DNA of 64,000 nucleotides, taken from NCBI RefSeq assembly GCF_037029465.1, contig NZ_JAYMEM010000004.1, positions 25,420-89,419 on the forward strand, written 5' to 3'. The DNA is from Mesoflavibacter sp037029465. GTDB lineage: Bacteria; Bacteroidota; Bacteroidia; Flavobacteriales; Flavobacteriaceae. Of the stretch, positions 63,839 through 64,000 are shown one piece after another. How positions within the stretch are numbered: the stretch's first letter is position 1; every line of letters begins with the position of its first letter. Under the pieces are notes generated by a model. It saw only the letters and a list, made by a program, of their open reading frames with translations, was not told where the DNA came from and did not search any database. A program made the translations under genes and the position numbers.

Positions 63839-63951
63839 GAAAAAACGGTAAGTTGCAAAAGTTGATATTTCGCAGATGGAAGTTAGATAAAAACGGAAAT
63901 CGCATTTATCCAAAGAAAGCAAAGTGTTTTGCTTTCTGGGTTTTTGTATAA
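63823..63951 (+). CDS. 42-residue very basic small protein
   Basis: A frame from ATG 63823 to TAA 63951 encodes 42 residues, with about a third Lys/Arg and several aromatic residues: start MTYFRRKNGKLQKLIFRRW, then KLDKNGNRIYPKKAKCFAFW. The composition is not that of random A/T-rich DNA, and the ...KNGxRIYPK...FAFWV end reminds me of short hypothetical proteins in Bacteroidetes mobile regions. The start codon lies in the internal loop of the RNA closing stem, and codons 2-6 form its 3' arm. Translation should therefore depend on opening that stem. The function is unknown. Confidence 0.55.
   Translation: MTYFRRKNGKLQKLIFRRWKLDKNGNRIYPKKAKCFAFWVFV
63915..63939 (+). other. Hairpin inside the small-protein coding region
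   Basis: AGAAAGCAAA and TTTGCTTTCT pair perfectly over 10 bp with a short loop, within the last third of the 42-codon frame. Stable pairing in coding DNA suggests the RNA fold continues into the gene. Confidence 0.6.
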
Positions 63952-63971
63952 GCTGACGAAAGCTGTTTTAT

Positions 63972-64000
63972 AAGAGGTCTGCGGAACCTCTTTTTTTTTT
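63972..64000 (+). terminator. Strong terminator at the right edge
   Basis: AAGAGGT (63972-63978) and ACCTCTT (63986-63992) form a perfect stem followed by a T-run of at least 10 that runs to the window edge. It closes the transcript starting near 63547 and makes it about 450 nt long. Confidence 0.9.

Noticed and set aside
63547..64000. tmRNA, 6S RNA or RNase P RNA
   Set aside because: No tRNA-like acceptor/T-arm, no central open bubble on a rod, and none of the conserved RNase P core sequences were seen.

Overview
The window looks like a chromosomal segment of a marine-type member of the Flavobacteriaceae (Bacteroidetes). The evidence is low G+C with heavy A/T third positions, promoters with the Bacteroidetes -7 box TAnnTTTG, Cys-anchored lipoproteins, one type IX secretion C-terminal domain, a SusC/SusD pair, a three-gene sdhCAB operon with a Bacteroidetes-type SdhB, and the flavobacterial SUF neighbourhood ending in DUF2480 and DUF3078 genes. 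The species cannot be fixed from the sequence alone.

Layout. 1-9.9 kb, minus strand: a truncated signal-peptide protein that may be a sensor, a membrane-anchored MutS-like ATPase, succinate dehydrogenase (sdhC-sdhA-small membrane protein-sdhB) and a large secreted beta-propeller protein. 9.9-18.1 kb: an Xaa-Pro aminopeptidase, aspartate kinase divergent from an ACT-domain protein, a REP-associated tyrosine transposase (RAYT) framed by five REP-like hairpins, a beta-lactamase-fold serine hydrolase divergent from an alpha/beta hydrolase, a small Cys-rich protein and thiL. 18.2-24.3 kb: a five-gene exported cassette (two choice-of-anchor-B propeller proteins, a repeat lipoprotein, an MbnP-like copper protein and an MbnH-like di-haem enzyme). 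24.3-36.4 kb: iron-sulfur cluster assembly (sufA, B, C, D, S, E, T) interspersed with a four-helix-bundle gene, an MBL-fold lipoprotein, small lipoproteins and an M43 metalloprotease, then DUF2480 and DUF3078. 36.5-38.9 kb: a dispersed intergenic repeat, hflX and an endonuclease/exonuclease/phosphatase (EEP) protein.

38.9-60.3 kb is a complete polysaccharide utilisation locus (PUL). It has a propeller/Y_Y_Y/LuxR-type regulator, phased TACGTCA repeats in front of susC, SusC, SusD and a LamG lipoprotein, a hairpin with a T-run, two tandem GH144-type enzymes, an esterase, GH3, a second esterase, an S1-type sulfatase, a GH43-like protein with discoidin and Fn3 modules, a secreted EEP protein and a sugar-porter MFS transporter. 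The GH144 plus GH3 pairing points to a beta-1,2-glucan-type backbone. The sulfatase, esterases and GH43 suggest a decorated glucan.

60.4-64 kb is accessory DNA: a short SSB, an IS1595-type transposase with an overlapping RhuM-family passenger gene, and an undescribed-looking cassette at the right edge. That cassette is a 48-residue ribbon-helix-helix protein, then a promoter feeding a highly structured RNA whose 5' end pairs across the start region of a 42-residue, very basic small protein, then a strong terminator. It is the best candidate here for something new. No tRNA, rRNA or CRISPR array was seen.
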